A DNA stretch of 64,000 nt from Planctomycetaceae bacterium. GTDB taxonomy: Bacteria > Planctomycetota > Planctomycetia > Pirellulales > Pirellulaceae. Shown here piece by piece: positions 18,010 to 26,175 of the stretch; position 1 is the first letter of the stretch, and each line of letters opens with the position of its first letter. Below the pieces are notes generated by a model. It had not been told where the DNA came from. It saw only the letters and a list, made by a program, of their open reading frames with translations, and made no database searches. Location: assembly GCA_005778405.1 (NCBI GenBank), contig SXOA01000060.1, positions 1 to 64,000 on the forward strand, read 5' to 3'. The position numbers were made by a program, and so were the translations under genes.

Positions 18010-18809
18010 GCGGCCCTCCGTCGATCCCGGCCGCGGCCATGGCGGCCTTCGTGCTGACATTGGAGAAAGCTGAGCAGGTGGTTGACCGCCGGCAGCAGCA
18101 TGTTCGAGGCCCGCAGCAGCTCGCGAGCGTTGTCGAGGCCCATCTTCGTGCGGAACAACAGGCGATGCGCCTCGGAAAGTGCGGCAATGGCCTCGGTTGA
18201 AAAATTGTTCCGTTTCAGAGCCACAATGTTGATGCAGCGGGCCCTCGAAGGATTCCCCTCGGCCAGCATGTACGGCGGCACATCGTGGAGCACGCGGGAC
18301 AAGGCCCCCGTGAAGCTGAAGCTGCCGATCGAGCTGTAATGATTGACAAGTACGCCTCCCGACAGATTGGCGTCGTCATGCACATGCACGTGGCCCCCCA
18401 GCAGCGTGGCGTTGGCCATGATCACTCGGTCCCCGACGCGGCAGTCGTGGGCAATATGGCAGCCGGCCATGAGGAAGCAGTCGTTGCCGACGGTGGTCAC
18501 CCCGTCTTCCTTTTCCGACGCCCGGTTCATCGTCACCCCTTCACGGATGACGTTCCGGTCCCCCACGATCAGCTCGGTATCGCTCCCGCGAAAGCTGACA
18601 TCCTGCGGATCCCCTCCCAGCACGGCTCCGGGAAAGACGCGGTTTTCTTCTCCCAGCGTCACCCGGTCCAGAATGGTCACATGTCCCACCAGTAGGGTCC
18701 CGCGCCCGATGCGAACCCGCGGACCAATCAGACAGTGCGGGCCGATTTCCACCCCGTCAGCCAGTTCGGCTCGCGGGTCGACGACTGAGGAGGGGTGGAG
18801 GGAAGGCAT
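18006..18809 (-). CDS. lpxA: Acyl-ACP--UDP-N-acetylglucosamine O-acyltransferase
   Basis: LpxA performs the first step of lipid A synthesis, moving a hydroxyacyl chain to UDP-GlcNAc. The 267-residue protein has the hexapeptide-repeat left-handed beta-helix (VVDPRAELADGVEIGPHCLIG...) and an alpha-helical C-terminal domain from about residue 190. The active-site region reads LVNHYSSIG where E. coli has AVHQF, keeping a His candidate. GDPQD, VTMNRAS and PPYMLAEGNPSRARCINIVALKR match LpxA. The C-terminus ends in an Arg-rich tail (HGRGRDRRRAA). It is coupled to the oxidoreductase downstream and follows lpxC. Confidence 0.93.
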   Translation of the reverse strand: MPSLHPSSVVDPRAELADGVEIGPHCLIGPRVRIGRGTLLVGHVTILDRVTLGEENRVFPGAVLGGDPQDVSFRGSDTELIVGDRNVIREGVTMNRASEKEDGVTTVGNDCFLMAGCHIAHDCRVGDRVIMANATLLGGHVHVHDDANLSGGVLVNHYSSIGSFSFTGALSRVLHDVPPYMLAEGNPSRARCINIVALKRNNFSTEAIAALSEAHRLLFRTKMGLDNARELLRASNMLLPAVNHLLSFLQCQHEGRHGRGRDRRRAA

Positions 18810-18817
18810 GGGGAAAT

Positions 18818-18903
18818 GACGAAATCCGAAATCCGAATGACGAATGAAAGGCAGCTATAACTTCGTCCCAAATTCGTCATTCGCCATTCGAATTTCGGAA
18901 TTC
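18818..18903. repeat. Dispersed palindromic repeat between lpxC and lpxA
   Basis: The left part (18818-18847, cgaaatccgaatgacgaat words) and the right part (18872-18903, attcgtcattcg words) are imperfect inverted copies of each other, with internal tandem repeats of the ATTCG/CGAAT unit. It fills the whole gap between two operon genes, so it would be transcribed as a hairpin in the mRNA. Confidence 0.7.
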
Positions 18904-18906
18904 ACG

Positions 18907-19788
18907 TCATCCTGTTCTCCGCAGCCCCTGCCCTTGCTCCATCTGCCCTTCTTTGAGCAGCACCTTGACGAGCTCGGCATTGAGGCGGTGGCCGCTTTTG
19001 TGGGCGATGAACTGGCCCGCGAGATCACAGCCGGCGAGGGACAGGTCGCCGAGCAAGTCGAGGGCCTTATGCCGGACACATTCGTTCTCGAAGCGGAGCT
19101 CGTTGCCCTGCACTCCGTCGGGGCCAAAGATCAGCAGGTCTTGATTGGTCACGCGCGTCCCCAGTCCCCGCTGGCGGAGCCAGTCCGCTTCTTCCTGCAG
19201 GATGAAGGTGCGGGCTGGGGCGAGTTCCTGGCGAAAGCTGGCGGCTGTGATGGCGACTTCGATGGCCTGCTTGCCGATGGGATTGTTCTGGCCGAAATCG
19301 AGCTTGTACTTGAGGGAGAGCCGGCCGGCGGGTAGAGGGCGGGCTTCGATCCAGCAATCGTCGTCCCCCACTCGAGTGATGTCGTTCACCACCAGGCGGC
19401 GGCGGGCGGCGGGCTGTTCCACAATGCCGGCGGCATCAAGCGCCTGCACAAACGGCTGAGCGGAGCCGTCGCAGCCGGGCATTTCCTGTCCATCCACCCA
19501 GATTTCGCAGTTGTCGATGGAGAGTCCGTACAGAGCCGCCAGGATATGTTCCACCATCTCCACCTGGCAGCCGTCGGCGGCCAGAGCGGTGCGGCGGGGA
19601 ACTTCGATCCGGTATTCGACGGCGACAGGAATGCGCCGCGGCCGATCCAGATCTCCTCGGACAAACACAATCCCGCTGTTCGCCGGGGCGGGCCGAAACT
19701 CGACCCGCACGTTTTTTCCGCTCCAGTAACCAAACCCGGTAACTTCGGCAGTACGAGAGATGGTCCGCTGCTTGCGCAAGGTTTTCAT
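18907..19788 (-). CDS. lpxC: UDP-3-O-acyl-N-acetylglucosamine deacetylase
   Basis: LpxC is the committed, zinc-dependent step of lipid A synthesis. The 293-residue protein keeps all expected metal and catalytic residues: VEHILAAL (first Zn His), RHKALDLLGDL (His and Asp ligands) and AHKSGHRLN (catalytic His), plus the PGCDGSAQPF segment. The start is the ATG at 19788 (MKTLRKQRTIS); a TTG one codon upstream is unlikely. It lies between the Skp/OmpH gene and lpxA, as in an outer-membrane biogenesis operon. Confidence 0.95.
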   Translation of the reverse strand: MKTLRKQRTISRTAEVTGFGYWSGKNVRVEFRPAPANSGIVFVRGDLDRPRRIPVAVEYRIEVPRRTALAADGCQVEMVEHILAALYGLSIDNCEIWVDGQEMPGCDGSAQPFVQALDAAGIVEQPAARRRLVVNDITRVGDDDCWIEARPLPAGRLSLKYKLDFGQNNPIGKQAIEVAITAASFRQELAPARTFILQEEADWLRQRGLGTRVTNQDLLIFGPDGVQGNELRFENECVRHKALDLLGDLSLAGCDLAGQFIAHKSGHRLNAELVKVLLKEGQMEQGQGLRRTG

Positions 19789-19900
19789 CAAGCGACTTCA
19801 ATCAAGCGTGGTGTGAAGTTCGAGGTTGCACAGTCTATCCGAGTTCCAAGCCAAGGCTCTCCTCCTTCGCCAGGAAGGAGGATTGCCTTGCCACGAATCC

Positions 19901-20593
19901 CTAGCCCTTCTTTTTGGGCGTCGGACCACTCGCATTGCGCGGAGGAGGACCAACCGTACCAACAGATGGCGGCGGAGCAGTCTGCCCCTTGTTCAGCTCG
20001 GTGAGAATGAAGTTGCTGATGTCCAAACCGGACTGATAGATCACGCTGCGGGCCAGACCGCGCCGAATCGAGATTCCATCGTCCGGCTTGATCGGCTCCC
20101 GGTCGAATTTGATCACGATGCCAATTTTATTTCTCTGCGCGAAATAGGCCACCGTCTTTTCCAGCTCGTTGTACGCCTCGTAATAAATGACCGCTTCTTT
20201 CTGGGTCACTTCCTGCTGCTTGCGGCTGTTTTGCAATTGGAATTCGGTCATTTCGTTGGCAAACTTTTCTTCCGCCTTTTGGAAGTCGGGAGTGCCGGGC
20301 TTGAATTCCTTGAGACCGTCCTTGAGAGCCTGCAACTGCTTTTGGCGAGCTTGCATCTCGCCCTGAACTTCCAGGGCTTCCGTTTCGAGGGCCTTCATTT
20401 GGCCTTTGAAGCGGTAATGGTTATTGAAAATGAAAGCAATGTCGATGACGGCCACGTTGGTCCCATTGGGAACCGACGCGGGCGCGGCGGCTCGGGGAAC
20501 AGAACCGGCAGCCGGTCGCTCCTGGCCAATGCCGACATTCAGACAGACGAGGGTCGCCAGGGCCACCAGCGTGGCGGGGAAGAAAAATCTCAC
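19901..20593 (-). CDS. skp: Skp/OmpH-family periplasmic chaperone
   Basis: The start is the GTG at 20593, 8 nt after AGGAG; the GTG three codons upstream overlaps that site. A signal peptide (RFFFPATLVALATLVCLNVGIGQ) leads to a core with the OmpH pattern: VAVIDIAFIFNNHYRFKGQM, then a long charged coiled coil (about residues 70-150) forming the tentacle arms, and the closing KIGIVIKFD strand. Skp proteins hold unfolded outer-membrane proteins during transit. The Pro-rich tail ends PKKKG. It heads the lpxC-lpxA set and probably shares its promoter. Confidence 0.87.
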   Translation of the reverse strand: MRFFFPATLVALATLVCLNVGIGQERPAAGSVPRAAAPASVPNGTNVAVIDIAFIFNNHYRFKGQMKALETEALEVQGEMQARQKQLQALKDGLKEFKPGTPDFQKAEEKFANEMTEFQLQNSRKQQEVTQKEAVIYYEAYNELEKTVAYFAQRNKIGIVIKFDREPIKPDDGISIRRGLARSVIYQSGLDISNFILTELNKGQTAPPPSVGTVGPPPRNASGPTPKKKG

Positions 20594-20787
20594 GCTCAGC
20601 ACTCCTTGCTTGGTTTTGGTCTTGCGGGGACCGGCGGCAGCCCTTTCCGTGAGCGCCGCGCCGTGTGTAATCCTTGTCCTTTGGGGTTACGGGGGGCCCC
20701 AAAGAGGCCGTATTCTGCCGGGAAGTTCCCGCTGCGTAAAGGTCAGTCGTGAGCCGTTTCCAAAAGAGACAGCCTGCGAATCGCTTT

Positions 20788-20802
20788 GCTAGCAAAGTGC
20801 CA
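20788..20802 (-). promoter_or_regulatory. Candidate sigma-54 promoter upstream of skp-lpxC-lpxA
   Basis: On the minus strand TGGCAC-TTTGC-TAGC matches the -24/-12 consensus TGGCAC-N5-TTGC with one mismatch and exact 10-nt spacing between GG and GC. The predicted start would be near 20776, giving a leader of about 180 nt before the skp GTG. Confidence 0.45.
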
Positions 20803-20887
20803 GAGGAGCAGCGGCTACCAGCGGGGAGAATATCGGCCCGCGCGGGAAGCTAGGTTGAGTTTTCCGGATAAAAAAAGTTTGCGGGGT

Positions 20888-22954
20888 CTACATCCGCCGC
20901 CGGGCCCCCAGTGTCGCTTCCAGTTCCACTTCTTCGGCCCCGCGCTTCGCCTTGAGCTTCACCTTGTCTCCCGGCTTGTGCTTGCGGAGAGCGTTTTCAA
21001 AGTCGTCAATGTTCGAAATCTTGAGCTCGCCGAGCTTGGTCAGCACGTCACCAGCCTTCAAGCCGGCTTTTTCCGCGGCACCCCCCGGCATGATCAATTC
21101 CAGCACCACGCCGTCCACCTTGGTGTTGTAATCCGGCATGGTGCCCAGAGACGCGGCTCGCTCGCCTCCTTCGGCGGCAGGAATGCCTTCGAACTTTTTG
21201 ATCTCCACATATTCCGGCCGAGCATCCGTGGCGTCCGTCCGCTGAATGATCTCGACCAGCATGTCGGCCACACGCCGCATCCCTTCGATGTTAAGCTTGT
21301 CGGAGTCGTCACTGGGGCGGTGATAGTCGGTGTGGGTGCCGGTGAAGAAATGCAGCACGGGGATTTTCCGCCCGTAAAAGGACGAATGGTCGCTGGGGCC
21401 AAAACCCCCTTCATACTTTGTGAGAACGAAGTTCAGTTTCTTGCTAAGCTCTTCGACCATCGCATCGAAGTGCTTGGCAGTGCTGGTTCCGTAGACTGCC
21501 AGCTTATTCTCCTTGAGGCGACCAACCATGTCTAAGTTATACATGGCGATGGTGCTTTCCAGCGGCAGTCGAGGATTCTTCACGTAATGAGCACTGCCGA
21601 GAAGTCCCCGCTCTTCCCCCGTGAAGGCCATGAAAACAATGCGCCGCCGGGGCTTCTTGCCGCTCTGGGCCAGTCGCGTGGCGACTTCGAGCAGGGTGGA
21701 GGTGCCGGAGGCGTTGTCATCGGCCCCATTGTGAATGGTGGTCGTCCAGGGAGCCAAAGAGCCCGCGCCCCCAAAACCGAGATGGTCGTAGTGCGCTCCC
21801 ACGACGATGGTTTCATGGGCCAGTGGGCCATCTCCTTCGAGGACGGCAATTACGTTCTTGACCTCGGCTTCCTTGCGGAGGATGTTTGACTCGCCACTGG
21901 CGCTCCAGCCCACCAACTCTTTGCTTTGTGGCTTGAGGTCGGTGTCGATTTCCTTCTCAATCGTGGCGAGATCTTTGCCAAGCGAAGACTTGACGATGCC
22001 GTCGACAGTTTCCCGCAGGCAGAAATAGACGGGGATTCGTCGCCCCGAGCCATCCTCGCCGCCGCCGTTGAACGGGAGCAGGCTGTCCGCGCCGCTGGTC
22101 AGCATCTTGGCGCTTTCGGCCGCGGAGGTCGCGAGTTTTTCGGCCTGGCTGGCGAAAACGGCGCTTTCATCGGCAGTGGGCTCTTTGACTTCCTTGAATT
22201 TTGTTTGCAGTTGGACCAGGGCGTCGAGCGCATCGGAGAGTTGCTTTTTGGCAAGCTGCGTTCGCTGTTTGAGCTCGGTGCTATCGTTGACAAAGATGAC
22301 TCCGACAGCGCCCTGCTCGGTGGCATTCGTGACTTTCTGCACGAATGGAGCGTGCCGCGACGGGGCCACGCCGTTGAAAATGCTCGCGGCGTTCTCTTGC
22401 TGTGGCTCCTTGCGAAGGATGACGACGATCTTGCCTTTGACGTCAACCCCTTCATAATCGTCGTAAACAAAGTCCTTCTTCAAATCCTTGGCGGTAATGC
22501 CGTAGCCGACGAAGACCAGCGGAGCACTCACCTTGCCATTTCCACCCATCGCCATGGGAGTAAATGCCTTGCCAAACGCCAAGTCCTGTTTCTTGGGCTC
22601 GGCCCCTTCCTTTTCCGGAGGACCCTGCAGCAACAACTTGTTGGATTCGCTCGGTCCGAGTTCCGCCCCGGTGGTGATTTTGAATTTCTGAAACGGGGTG
22701 CCGTCAAAAAGGTCGGTCTTGAGTCCCAGCTTGCCGAACTCCGCCGCCAAAAAATCAGCCGCCTTGTCGATTCCCTTCGTTCCGACGCCGCGTCCTTCCA
22801 ACTCGTCCGAGGCCAGATACGTGACGGTTTCCTTGAGCCGCTTGTCGGAAGCGTCCGCCGCCTCATCACCGCGCAGGGATGTAAGCAGGAGTGACTGGAA
22901 TGCGAGTAAGGACGCCGCGAACGCGAAGCCGAATCGCTGGATGCAAAGTTTCAT
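20888..22954 (-). CDS. Secreted M28-family zinc aminopeptidase with PA and PDZ domains
   Basis: I use ATG 22954, where the signal peptide starts (MKLCIQRFGFAFAASLLAFQ), instead of the ATG 15 codons upstream. The 688-residue protein has an inserted protease-associated domain (about residues 120-260), then the M28 catalytic core with its zinc ligands: GAHYDHLG, NGADDNASG, TGEERGLLGS (catalytic Glu and ligand Glu), NLDMVG and GTHTDYH. A C-terminal PDZ domain (about residues 600-685, PGGAAEKAGLKAGDVLTKLG) would bind peptides or partners. It should act outside the cytoplasm on peptide N-termini. A charged region of about 70 residues inside the PA domain is unusual in length. Confidence 0.9.
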   Translation of the reverse strand: MKLCIQRFGFAFAASLLAFQSLLLTSLRGDEAADASDKRLKETVTYLASDELEGRGVGTKGIDKAADFLAAEFGKLGLKTDLFDGTPFQKFKITTGAELGPSESNKLLLQGPPEKEGAEPKKQDLAFGKAFTPMAMGGNGKVSAPLVFVGYGITAKDLKKDFVYDDYEGVDVKGKIVVILRKEPQQENAASIFNGVAPSRHAPFVQKVTNATEQGAVGVIFVNDSTELKQRTQLAKKQLSDALDALVQLQTKFKEVKEPTADESAVFASQAEKLATSAAESAKMLTSGADSLLPFNGGGEDGSGRRIPVYFCLRETVDGIVKSSLGKDLATIEKEIDTDLKPQSKELVGWSASGESNILRKEAEVKNVIAVLEGDGPLAHETIVVGAHYDHLGFGGAGSLAPWTTTIHNGADDNASGTSTLLEVATRLAQSGKKPRRRIVFMAFTGEERGLLGSAHYVKNPRLPLESTIAMYNLDMVGRLKENKLAVYGTSTAKHFDAMVEELSKKLNFVLTKYEGGFGPSDHSSFYGRKIPVLHFFTGTHTDYHRPSDDSDKLNIEGMRRVADMLVEIIQRTDATDARPEYVEIKKFEGIPAAEGGERAASLGTMPDYNTKVDGVVLELIMPGGAAEKAGLKAGDVLTKLGELKISNIDDFENALRKHKPGDKVKLKAKRGAEEVELEATLGARRRM

Positions 22955-23152
22955 GGTTATTGGGCGGAAGGGATAGAGGGGGGCGGGAATCAAGGCCATC
23001 TTTCTGTACGGGCATTGTCGCCGCCTGTTCCGGCGGCTGTCAATCGGCAGCGGTTTGGGTGCTGGAATGGGCCATCAGGGGTAGGTATGCTGGTGGCACA
23101 TCCCTGAATCTCCTGCCCCGCTTTCCCACCTGACGTCTAGAGGAATATTCCC

Positions 23153-23986
23153 ATGAAATTGGCCCTGCATTTCCTGCTCGCCGCGGCAGGAGTTTTGTCC
23201 CTCGCCCTTCCCATTTCCGCCGACGATTTGTTCCCGGACAAGAACCTGGAAGCAGCCGTCCGAAAGCAGGTCTTTGAGAAGCGCAACAACGCGATGCCGC
23301 TGGTGGAAGCGGATGTGGTGAACATTTCGCAGATTGACAGCATCCCCGGCAAGAAAATCGCCAATCTGGCCGGCCTGGAAAAATGCAAGAGCCTGGCCCA
23401 GATCAAGCTATCGGATAATGAGATTGTGGACCTGACGCCGCTCAAGGATCTGAAAATCCTGCAGGCAGTTTACCTCTCGAAGAACAAGATCGAATCCGTT
23501 GTCCCCCTCGCCGAGTTGACGGGCCTGCAGCTTCTGGAGATTAGCGACAACAAGATTGGGGACATTGCGCCGCTGGCCAAGATGACGAATATGCGGGCTC
23601 TCGATCTGTCGAGTAATCAAGTCAAGGACATCGCTCCGCTCGCCGGGATGACGAAGATGAACGCCCTGTATCTCGTGAACAATCCCGTCCAGGACTTCAA
23701 ACCGCTGGCGGCCTGCAAGGGGCTGGAGCGGCTGCACGTTGAAGGGACGGGAATGGCGGATTTGTCGCCGCTAACCGACCTCACGGAATTGACCTGGCTA
23801 TTCTTGCAAGGCAATAAGGTCACGGACCTATCCGTATTGGCGACGATGGCGAAAAAGGATTTCGAGGGTCAAAAGCGGTTTGCTCCTTTCTGGCGGATCT
23901 ATCTCAAGGGAAATCCACTGGCGGATGCGGCCAAAGCCCAAGTAGAAGAACTGAAAAAGTACGGCGGACGAATTTTCCTGGAGTAG
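23153..23986 (+). CDS. Secreted leucine-rich-repeat protein
   Basis: The 277-residue product has a signal peptide (MKLALHFLLAAAGVLSLALPISA) and about seven internalin-type LRRs of 22-23 residues (LAQIKLSDNEIVDLTPLKDLK, LQAVYLSKNKIESVVPLAELT, and so on). It ends with a short cap. LRR solenoids bind proteins; nothing here indicates a partner. A ribosome-site-like AGAGGAA lies about 9 nt before the ATG. It is divergently arranged from the M28 peptidase, so the roughly 200 nt between them holds two promoters. Confidence 0.85.
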   Translation: MKLALHFLLAAAGVLSLALPISADDLFPDKNLEAAVRKQVFEKRNNAMPLVEADVVNISQIDSIPGKKIANLAGLEKCKSLAQIKLSDNEIVDLTPLKDLKILQAVYLSKNKIESVVPLAELTGLQLLEISDNKIGDIAPLAKMTNMRALDLSSNQVKDIAPLAGMTKMNALYLVNNPVQDFKPLAACKGLERLHVEGTGMADLSPLTDLTELTWLFLQGNKVTDLSVLATMAKKDFEGQKRFAPFWRIYLKGNPLADAAKAQVEELKKYGGRIFLE

Positions 23987-24072
23987 CAAAGACACAAGCC
24001 CAAGTTGCAAAGTAGAGACAATACGCAATTCCCTCGCTTGCGCATCGGGTTCGTGAATCTGGAGAGTCAATC

Positions 24073-24915
24073 ATGGAAAAGTGGCCAATCGGCGTGTTCA
24101 CTAGCGTGGACGCAGGACTGGGCGTCAAGCTGGAGGTTGCTCACGACCTGGGCGTCCCTACCATTCAAATCCATGCCCCCCATCAAGCAACACGAACGCA
24201 GGCCAGCGCGGATGCGTTCCTGAAGCGGATTGGCTCATACAACATCCAACTGACCGCGGTGTTCGGCGGGTTTGAAGGGGAAAGCTATGCGGACATCCCC
24301 ACAGTGCTGCGGACGGTCGGCTTGGTACCGCCAGAAACACGTGTCGCTCGCACCCAGGAAATGAAGGAAATCGCCGACTTCGCCAAACTGCTCGGGTGCA
24401 AAGTGGTCGCTTTGCACATTGGGTTTGTGCCGCATGATACGGCGAGTCCCCTCTACAAACAGATTCTCGACGTGGCCCGTGATGTCTGCGACCACTGCGC
24501 CAAAAATGGCCAGGCCCTGCACCTGGAAACCGGCCAAGAGTCGGCCGAGGGTCTGCTGCGTTTCATTGGCGACGTGAAGCGTAACAACCTCTTCATCAAT
24601 TTCGATCCCGCCAACATGATCCTCTATGGCACCGGCGAGCCGATTGCCGCGCTCAAGAAGGTGGGGAAGTTCGTCCGCAGCATCCACTGCAAGGACGGCA
24701 AGTGGGCCAAGAATCCTGGCCAGGAATGGGGTCAGGAAGTGGCCCTCGGCGAAGGGGATGTCGGCATGGAGAATTACCTCCGCACACTTAAGGAAATTGG
24801 CTACTCCGGCCCGCTCACCATTGAGCGCGAAATCTCCCACGAGCCCGAGCGGCAGAAAGCGGAGATCGGCAAAGCCATCAAGCTGTTGACGGAATTGAAG
24901 GTGAAGATTGGGTGA
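24073..24915 (+). CDS. Sugar phosphate isomerase/epimerase (TIM barrel, IolE-like)
   Basis: This 280-residue cytoplasmic protein has the xylose-isomerase-like TIM barrel with the usual metal residues on barrel strands: VVALHIGFVP, LHLETGQES, LFINFDPANM, SIHCKDGKW and LTIEREIS. It lacks the Tat signal found on its relative at 7576, so the two act in different compartments. The exact sugar is not known. It follows the LRR gene on the same strand by about 85 nt and precedes the Sm-like gene by 30 nt, making a short operon likely. Confidence 0.83.
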   Translation: MEKWPIGVFTSVDAGLGVKLEVAHDLGVPTIQIHAPHQATRTQASADAFLKRIGSYNIQLTAVFGGFEGESYADIPTVLRTVGLVPPETRVARTQEMKEIADFAKLLGCKVVALHIGFVPHDTASPLYKQILDVARDVCDHCAKNGQALHLETGQESAEGLLRFIGDVKRNNLFINFDPANMILYGTGEPIAALKKVGKFVRSIHCKDGKWAKNPGQEWGQEVALGEGDVGMENYLRTLKEIGYSGPLTIEREISHEPERQKAEIGKAIKLLTELKVKIG

Positions 24916-24945
24916 GGAAAGTCGCACCTGTTTAGGGGGACCGCC

Positions 24946-25134
24946 ATGAAGAACCTCGTTGCAAAGTGGATTGGCAAACAGGTCTATGTGACTTTGCGGA
25001 CTACATTGCCGACCCCCCTCCAAGGGATTCTCATTAATGCGGATGAGTTCGGCATCATGCTGGAATTGCCAAAGGGGGATACTTTTATTCCAGTAACTTC
25101 CATCTTGCACGTGAGTCTGCTGGCGGGGTCCTAG
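24946..25134 (+). CDS. 62-residue Sm/LSm-like small protein
   Basis: Upstream AGGGGG at 6 nt spacing supports the start. The sequence reads like an Sm fold reduced to its core: a short N-terminal helix (NLVAKWIGK), then VYVTLRTTLPTPLQGILINADEFGIMLELPK in two pieces resembling the Sm1 strands, a turn, and TFIPVTSILHVSL resembling the Sm2 strand pair. Hfq has the same layout but different signature residues (no clear YKHA). A role in RNA binding is therefore an inference from the pattern only; other small beta-barrels (SH3-like) are possible. Confidence 0.6.
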   Translation: MKNLVAKWIGKQVYVTLRTTLPTPLQGILINADEFGIMLELPKGDTFIPVTSILHVSLLAGS

Positions 25135-25158
25135 TGTTGCCAATTGCCTGCGGATTTC

Positions 25159-26127
25159 TTACCGGCATCGCCACAGAATTTCATTGGCTATTCCCAGCCC
25201 CTTCTGAGCAGCGGCGATTTCCCCGTGGAATCGCAGTGCATCTTCGGGATAGCCGGCCGTCGGGCGCAGTCCGGGAATGTGCCGCTGCCAGAATTCGTTG
25301 AAGGGCTTCATGGCAAGTTCCCGCAAGTACTTCGCCAGCATGGACGCCAGTGCGGTCGGCAGCAGCCGCTCCCCTTTCGCCAGGAAGTGTAAGTCCACCT
25401 GCTGGTCCCGATGCGTAAAGCGGTACACGCTTTCGTTCCGCCCTTCGCGGCGGATGCCAACGAGCGAGTCGGGGAAGACGTGCTGGATCAGTGCTGCATA
25501 GCGGTCCCGTCCCCCGTGTTTGTCACAGGAAATCTGCACACTGCCCGGTGGAAGCTGACCCAGCGCTCGCTCAACCAACCGGAGCGTGGTCAGCGAGAGA
25601 ACTTCTCCTTTGCTATCCGTCTGAGCAACCAGCTCGTTGAACTCCTGCGGAAAGACAGCCGCGGCAGACAGCTCGAGGAGGCGGACATTTGCCGTGGCCA
25701 ATCCTTCTTCTAACCGCCGCAGTGCCGAACTAATTGCTTCAAGCGGCGAATCGACCGGCAAATCTACGTCGAATCCCGCATGCCACGGCAGAGAATCGAA
25801 TCGCCGGCAATGCTCGTCATGATGGACGACCGAGTTCCAGAGTTTTCGCCACGTGCGGGCTGGCGAATTCGCTACTGCCAGCGCGGATAGGACGCTCCGC
25901 TCCAGCACCTCCAATCCGTTACCCGCCTTGAAGAGCACCTTGGAATCCGCCATCGGCAGCCGGCAGTCCTCCCGGGCGGAAAGAGCTGGCACTACGACTC
26001 CCTCCAGCCGCTCATAGAGCGAGTCAGCCGTCACTTTTTCCGGAACCTTCCACACGCTCGCGGCAATGACGAGCGGTCCCAGGTTGGGGCCGTATCCCGC
26101 TTCATCCGTGCCAATGAGAAAGGGCAT
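25159..26127 (-). CDS. Ribonuclease HII/HIII-like protein (divergent)
   Basis: The N-terminus IGTDEAGYGPNLGPLVIAAS carries the GxDExGxG site of RNase HII/HIII, with Asp8 and Glu9 as metal ligands, and the MADSKVL block gives the conserved DSK. A third acid lies in QISCDKHGGRDRY. At 322 residues it is longer than typical RNase HII, with an unusual middle region. RNase HII/HIII remove ribonucleotides from DNA duplexes. Planctomycetes have such proteins with little similarity to E. coli RnhB, so I name it by motif only. Confidence 0.65.
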   Translation of the reverse strand: MPFLIGTDEAGYGPNLGPLVIAASVWKVPEKVTADSLYERLEGVVVPALSAREDCRLPMADSKVLFKAGNGLEVLERSVLSALAVANSPARTWRKLWNSVVHHDEHCRRFDSLPWHAGFDVDLPVDSPLEAISSALRRLEEGLATANVRLLELSAAAVFPQEFNELVAQTDSKGEVLSLTTLRLVERALGQLPPGSVQISCDKHGGRDRYAALIQHVFPDSLVGIRREGRNESVYRFTHRDQQVDLHFLAKGERLLPTALASMLAKYLRELAMKPFNEFWQRHIPGLRPTAGYPEDALRFHGEIAAAQKGLGIANEILWRCR

Positions 26128-26175
26128 AGCGGAACATTCTACCCACTTATTCCGCGAGCGTGTCCCCCCGCCGAG

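Noticed and set aside
16709-18187. Long 492-codon minus-strand frame over the lpxA/oxidoreductase region
   Set aside because: It is a shadow frame: composition is Arg/Ser/Pro-rich, and the recognised oxidoreductase and LpxA sequences lie in the other frames.
22999-22999. More upstream ATG for the M28 peptidase
   Set aside because: The ATG at 22954 starts a normal signal peptide; the extra 15 residues are Pro-rich and unlike a signal.
23090-23120. TGGCAC near 23094 as a second sigma-54 promoter before the LRR gene
   Set aside because: The -12 element is absent at the required 10-nt spacing.
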